A DNA stretch of 64,000 bases, taken from positions 54,197 to 118,196 of the forward strand of contig JBGAHL010000015.1 of NCBI GenBank assembly GCA_044226205.1. Reading direction: 5' to 3'. The notes under the pieces were generated by a model that was not told where the DNA came from, made no database searches, and saw only the letters and a program-made list of their open reading frames with translations. The DNA comes from M3007 sp044226205 (GTDB lineage: Bacteria; Bacteroidota; Bacteroidia; Chitinophagales; Saprospiraceae). Shown here one piece after another: positions 60,411 to 64,000 of the stretch (the stretch's first letter is position 1; each line of letters begins with the position of its first letter). A program made the position numbers and the translations under genes.

Positions 60411-63400
60411 ATGAGAGGAAAAAATACTTTTTCTAACGGCCTGGCAGGTCGCCTTTCGGGGTTGATCGCGGTGCTCATGTTGTTCTTCGGAAACATGGCG
60501 CTGGCACAGGTCACCTTCGTTGGCAACAACTTCAATATCCCCGTGGCAGCAGGCGCTACTTCGGGCGTCGCTTCCGGCACGGTTGCCGTGTCCTGCGTCG
60601 GCCAGGTGGCCAACGGCTCCATTATCTCCGTTTCCATCAACAATACCCACACCTTCGAGGGCGACTTGTCCTACTGGCTGGTAGCCCCGGGCGGTCAGGT
60701 GCTCGAGCTCTGCACCCGCAACGGCGGTGGTAACAACAACTTCAACGTGACGTTCAGCGACGGCGCTGCAACCCTTATCACGGCTGTTGCCGCTACCACG
60801 AGTACCTCCACGCTGCCTTGCGGCGGCGCCGGTCAGACCTTCGCTTACAACGGCACCTACAAGCCCGAAGGCCGTAACAACGTTGTTCCGGCTTTCCCGA
60901 CTTCGCCGTCCGACGTGCCGGCAGCCGGCACCTTCACCTTTGCCAATACCTTCTCGGGCATCAACGCCGACGGTAACTGGACGCTGATCATCAACGACCA
61001 CGTAGGCGGCGACGCAGGTGCAACTTGCAACTGGTCGATCACCTTCGCCGGTCTTACGATTCCTTCCTGTACGTTCGTAGGTGCTCCGACGCTTACGGCG
61101 CTCAACCTCGGTATGGACCCCGGCACTTGCGCCAGCACTCCGATCAACGTGCCGGCCGTAACGGGCTCCTGCACGACGACGACCATTGCTTACAGCATCA
61201 ACGGCGGCGCTTTCACGACGGTTCCGTCGGGTGCTACCACGATCGATCCGAACCTCGCAGCAGGTACGTACACGATTACGTGGCGCGTAACCAACCAGTG
61301 CAACCAGACGACTACCGCTACGCAACAAGTGACGGTGGCTGATACTGAAAAGCCCATCTTTACTTCCTGCCCCGGCGACATCATTGTCAACCTGGATCCG
61401 GGCGACTGCGGCGCTTATGTGAACTTCGACGTTGCTGCCTATGACAACTGCGGTTTCATCACGCAGAACAGCGGTCAGCCGGGTTATGCATTCCCGCTGG
61501 TCGGTGCTGGCGGTATCAGCGTAGCCGGCGCCAACCTGCCCGGCGGTTACATGTTCGATCTGAAAAACTCGACCAACTTCCCGATGCTGATCAACTCGGT
61601 GGAAGTTCGTTTCGGCCCGACCGGCTTTGCCGGCCCGGCAACCGGCACGGCAACGACGGTTTCGGCATACTACACCACGTCGGCAACCACTTATGTCGGC
61701 AACAACACCACGCCGGCTAACTGGACGCAGGTGGGTGGCGCTCCGATCAACGTAACCGTTGGTCCGCAAAACGGCAACACGGTGGTGACTTTCCCCACGC
61801 CGATCAGCTTCGCTCCGGGCCAGTCGCGCGGTATTTTCCTCTTCGGCGATACCTACAGCCTGATTTACAACAGCGCTGCCAACTCGACCGCCGCAGCTCA
61901 AAATATCAACGGCGAACTCTCGCTGACCTCGGGCGTTGCCCAGGGTACGGCATTCCAGACCGGCCTTCAGTTCGGTCCGCCCCGCTCGCCGCAAGTGCGT
62001 TTCAACTACACCTACGGCCCCGGTCTGCTTTTCACGGTGATCCAAACCGATGGCCCGGCCAGCGGTTCGTACTTCCCGATCGGTTCGACGTTCATCTCGT
62101 TCAAAGCAACCGATGCTTCGAACAACATGGCAACCTGCTCGTTCAACATCATCGTGAACGAATTCCCGAACCCGATCTCGGCAATGGCTTGCAATGATCT
62201 GGTGTACGTTTCGCTCGACGAAAACTGCTACCACAAAATGGGCGCCGACGACGTTCTCGAAGGCGGTCCGTACCACTGCTACGACGACTACATTGTCGAA
62301 GTGGACAAAACTGCTCCGTTCGGCAACGGTCCGTGGCTCCCGGCAGAATTCGGTCCCTCCGACATTGGTAAAACCTACCAGATTCGCGTAACCGACCCCG
62401 ACACGGGCAACAAGTGCTGGGGCAACGTAAAAGTAGAAGACAAACTGCCGCCGGTGCTCGATTGCCCGCCGGTAAGCCTGCCTTGCAACGCAGACGTATC
62501 GCCGACCGCGGTTCAAGCCCTGGTTACCAAGGCTTCCGCTACTTTCGCTATCCCGGCTTCGGGTCCTGTCAGCGTAAACATCCCGGTATCGGGTGTTAAT
62601 GCTCCGCTGAATGACCTGAACATCACTTTCGTAACTGACCACACCTGGGTTGGCGATATCGATGCCACCCTGACTTCGCCTTCCGGCACGACCGTGGTGT
62701 TCTTCGATCGTCCGGGCGTTCCGGCAGCCGGTCTCGGCTGCGCTGGCGACGGCCTCAATGTCGGTTTCGACGACGAGGCAGCCGCTACCTACGCCCAGTT
62801 TGAAGCTACTTGTGGCAACAACCCGGCTATTTCCGGCATCTTCCAGCCTGCCAACGCACTTTCCGCATTCGACGGTGAAAACCCGAACGGTACCTGGAAA
62901 CTGGTTGTCAACGACTATGTTGGCGGCGACGGCGGCCCGAACAGCTCCATCACGCTGAGCATTGGCCAAACGGGTGGCGCTGGCTTCCCGAACGGTTTGG
63001 CCTGGCCCAACAGTGATATCAGCCAGGTGAATGCCAATACTTTTGTTGTAGCCGCCGGCGCTGGTGTGCCGCAACTCGACAACTGCTCCGACGTAACGTT
63101 GACCTACCTCGATACGCAAGTTCCGCAAAACTGCGCTTCGGGTCTGACCGCTACGATCAACCGTAAATGGACGGCAAAAGACGGCTACGGCAACACCTCG
63201 ACCTGCCTGCAGACCATCAACCTCGTCCGCCCGACGCTGGACGACGTAACGCTTCCCTCCGACTACGATGATATCGACGCTCCTGCTTTCCACTGCACCG
63301 ACAATGCTTACCCGACTCCTGACTGGATCGAAGGCACCGGCAACCAGGGATGGCCTTATGTATTTGGCGTACCGTCGGGTTGCTCGATCAACTGGACGTA

Positions 63401-64000
63401 CGAAGACATCGTAATTGACGTATGCGACGGTACCTACAAAATCCGCCGCCGCTGGTCGATCATCGACTGGTGCATTGGCGATGGTTTCGAATACAACCAG
63501 ATCATCAAAGTACTTGACGACCAGGGCCCGGCCTTCGACTGCCCGGCCAACATTACGATCTCGACCGATCCGTTCGTATGCTGCGGTTCGACGAACCTGC
63601 CCGACGTGATCATCGAAGACAACTGCTCGCGGATTGACAACATCAGCGGCATGATCATCACCTTCGATCCGCAGACCAACGAACAAACTGGTATGTACCA
63701 GATCGGTGGCGAACTGCAGGACTTCCCGGCCAACAACTACTGGGATCTGGATACACTTGGCAACTTCGGCTGGACGCCGTGCTTGCCGCTGGGCACGCAC
63801 ACGGTTATCTACGTAGCCGAAGACAACTGCGGTAACACTTCTTCCTGCTCCTTCCGCCTGACGGTACGTGACTACACGCCGCCGCAAGTGGCTTGCCAGG
63901 AATTCACGACGGTAGCCATCAACGTTGACGATCCGTTCGACTGCTACGGCCCCGCCGGCCCGAACGGTCAACCGGCTGCACTGGACGCATGCTCCGGCGC
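60411..64000 (+). CDS. Giant secreted P-domain/HYR adhesin-like protein, 3'-truncated by window
   Basis: The first 1196 codons are visible and the frame runs off the window. ATG 60411 gives a signal peptide to about residue 32 (GNMALAQ). Two proprotein-convertase P-domain-like jelly-rolls lie at about 50-215 and 709-851, each with FEGDLSYWLVAPGG-like or WVGDIDATLTSPSG strands and an NGTWKLVVNDYVGG or DGNWTLIINDHVGG end. Between and after them are HYR-type domains with DNCG and DNCS motifs (VADTEKPIFTSCPGDI). A type IX sorting domain is expected past the window. It is likely a surface adhesin or matrix protein. Confidence 0.82.
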   Translation, partial: MRGKNTFSNGLAGRLSGLIAVLMLFFGNMALAQVTFVGNNFNIPVAAGATSGVASGTVAVSCVGQVANGSIISVSINNTHTFEGDLSYWLVAPGGQVLELCTRNGGGNNNFNVTFSDGAATLITAVAATTSTSTLPCGGAGQTFAYNGTYKPEGRNNVVPAFPTSPSDVPAAGTFTFANTFSGINADGNWTLIINDHVGGDAGATCNWSITFAGLTIPSCTFVGAPTLTALNLGMDPGTCASTPINVPAVTGSCTTTTIAYSINGGAFTTVPSGATTIDPNLAAGTYTITWRVTNQCNQTTTATQQVTVADTEKPIFTSCPGDIIVNLDPGDCGAYVNFDVAAYDNCGFITQNSGQPGYAFPLVGAGGISVAGANLPGGYMFDLKNSTNFPMLINSVEVRFGPTGFAGPATGTATTVSAYYTTSATTYVGNNTTPANWTQVGGAPINVTVGPQNGNTVVTFPTPISFAPGQSRGIFLFGDTYSLIYNSAANSTAAAQNINGELSLTSGVAQGTAFQTGLQFGPPRSPQVRFNYTYGPGLLFTVIQTDGPASGSYFPIGSTFISFKATDASNNMATCSFNIIVNEFPNPISAMACNDLVYVSLDENCYHKMGADDVLEGGPYHCYDDYIVEVDKTAPFGNGPWLPAEFGPSDIGKTYQIRVTDPDTGNKCWGNVKVEDKLPPVLDCPPVSLPCNADVSPTAVQALVTKASATFAIPASGPVSVNIPVSGVNAPLNDLNITFVTDHTWVGDIDATLTSPSGTTVVFFDRPGVPAAGLGCAGDGLNVGFDDEAAATYAQFEATCGNNPAISGIFQPANALSAFDGENPNGTWKLVVNDYVGGDGGPNSSITLSIGQTGGAGFPNGLAWPNSDISQVNANTFVVAAGAGVPQLDNCSDVTLTYLDTQVPQNCASGLTATINRKWTAKDGYGNTSTCLQTINLVRPTLDDVTLPSDYDDIDAPAFHCTDNAYPTPDWIEGTGNQGWPYVFGVPSGCSINWTYEDIVIDVCDGTYKIRRRWSIIDWCIGDGFEYNQIIKVLDDQGPAFDCPANITISTDPFVCCGSTNLPDVIIEDNCSRIDNISGMIITFDPQTNEQTGMYQIGGELQDFPANNYWDLDTLGNFGWTPCLPLGTHTVIYVAEDNCGNTSSCSFRLTVRDYTPPQVACQEFTTVAINVDDPFDCYGPAGPNGQPAALDACSG

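Noticed and set aside
60396..63971. Minus-strand open frame of 1191 codons opposite the giant P-domain gene
   Set aside because: It is the mirror of a plus-strand gene with signal peptide and recognisable domains. The G/C-biased third positions leave the opposite frame open. The translation is low-complexity Arg/Val/Gly sequence without motifs.
1..64000. tRNA, rRNA, CRISPR arrays, insertion sequences, integrases or prophage genes
   Set aside because: All intergenic stretches were read. None has a tRNA fold with CCA-end context, regularly spaced repeats, or transposase/integrase motifs.

Overview
The window is a chromosome segment of a Bacteroidota bacterium, most likely of the class Saprospiria (Lewinella/Haliscomenobacter-like). 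This rests on protein families: several secreted proteins end in type IX secretion (T9SS) type A sorting domains, there are PKD/HYR-rich giant surface proteins, a Bacteroidota histone H1-like protein, a Bacteroidota-type LptE, and an S16 protein with a long tail. It also rests on recurrent TAnnTTTG (-7) promoter motifs and the near absence of Shine-Dalgarno sequences. Composition is moderately GC-rich with G/C-biased third codon positions, which creates many long but spurious antisense frames. No rRNA, tRNA, CRISPR, insertion sequence or prophage was found.

Layout. 1-8.1 kb: nitrilase tail, lysA, an ECF sigma factor with a tiny membrane partner, a membrane glycosyltransferase-TPR fusion, a methyltransferase, a zinc-ribbon protein and a T9SS cargo protein. 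8.2-22.7 kb: mostly housekeeping genes (acyl-CoA carboxylase beta, histone H1-like protein, rdgB, lepB, rpsP, guaA, an SDR, DOPA dioxygenase, a Crp-like regulator, a quinone-reductase-like MDR, lptE, secG). 22.9-25.7 kb: a glucosaminidase divergent from an N-acetylglucosamine-kinase-like gene and pfkA. 26-33.6 kb: two secreted proteins, one of 2125 residues with PKD domains. 33.9-39.4 kb: Lrp/AsnC regulator, a ccmB-ccmC-ccmD-gdh run, and accD. 39.7-44.3 kb: a CotH-kinase T9SS protein. 44.3-47.9 kb: a sulfur-carrier operon (JAMM peptidase, MoaD/ThiS-like protein, ThiF-rhodanese E1), followed by a peroxiredoxin and an Rrf2 regulator. 47.9-58.9 kb: DUF4407 protein, HAD phosphatase, ICMT-like methyltransferase, ychF, an FG-GAP/ASPIC lipoprotein coupled to an ACP phosphodiesterase, a PfkB kinase and groES-groEL. 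59.4-64 kb: a coiled-coil lipoprotein, a small secreted protein and the start of a giant P-domain/HYR protein cut by the window edge.

The most interesting region is 44.28-47.5 kb. The sulfur-carrier operon is preceded by a promoter, a 30-codon leader peptide with 6 Met and 4 Cys codons, and a strong intrinsic terminator ending 42 bases before the first gene: the layout of a Cys/Met-sensing transcription attenuator. A 17-base site over its upstream promoter region matches 12 of 17 positions of a site between the nearby Rrf2 regulator and peroxiredoxin genes, suggesting a second layer of control. The carrier protein ends in Gly-Gly-Gln-Gly-Ala, so the adjacent JAMM peptidase may mature it by removing the last three residues. 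Two large inverted-repeat elements (33.64-33.81 kb and 56.66-56.78 kb) look like dispersed non-coding repeats.

Promoters, operators, leader function and terminators are read by eye from motifs. Protein functions come from recognisable family motifs, not from database searches.
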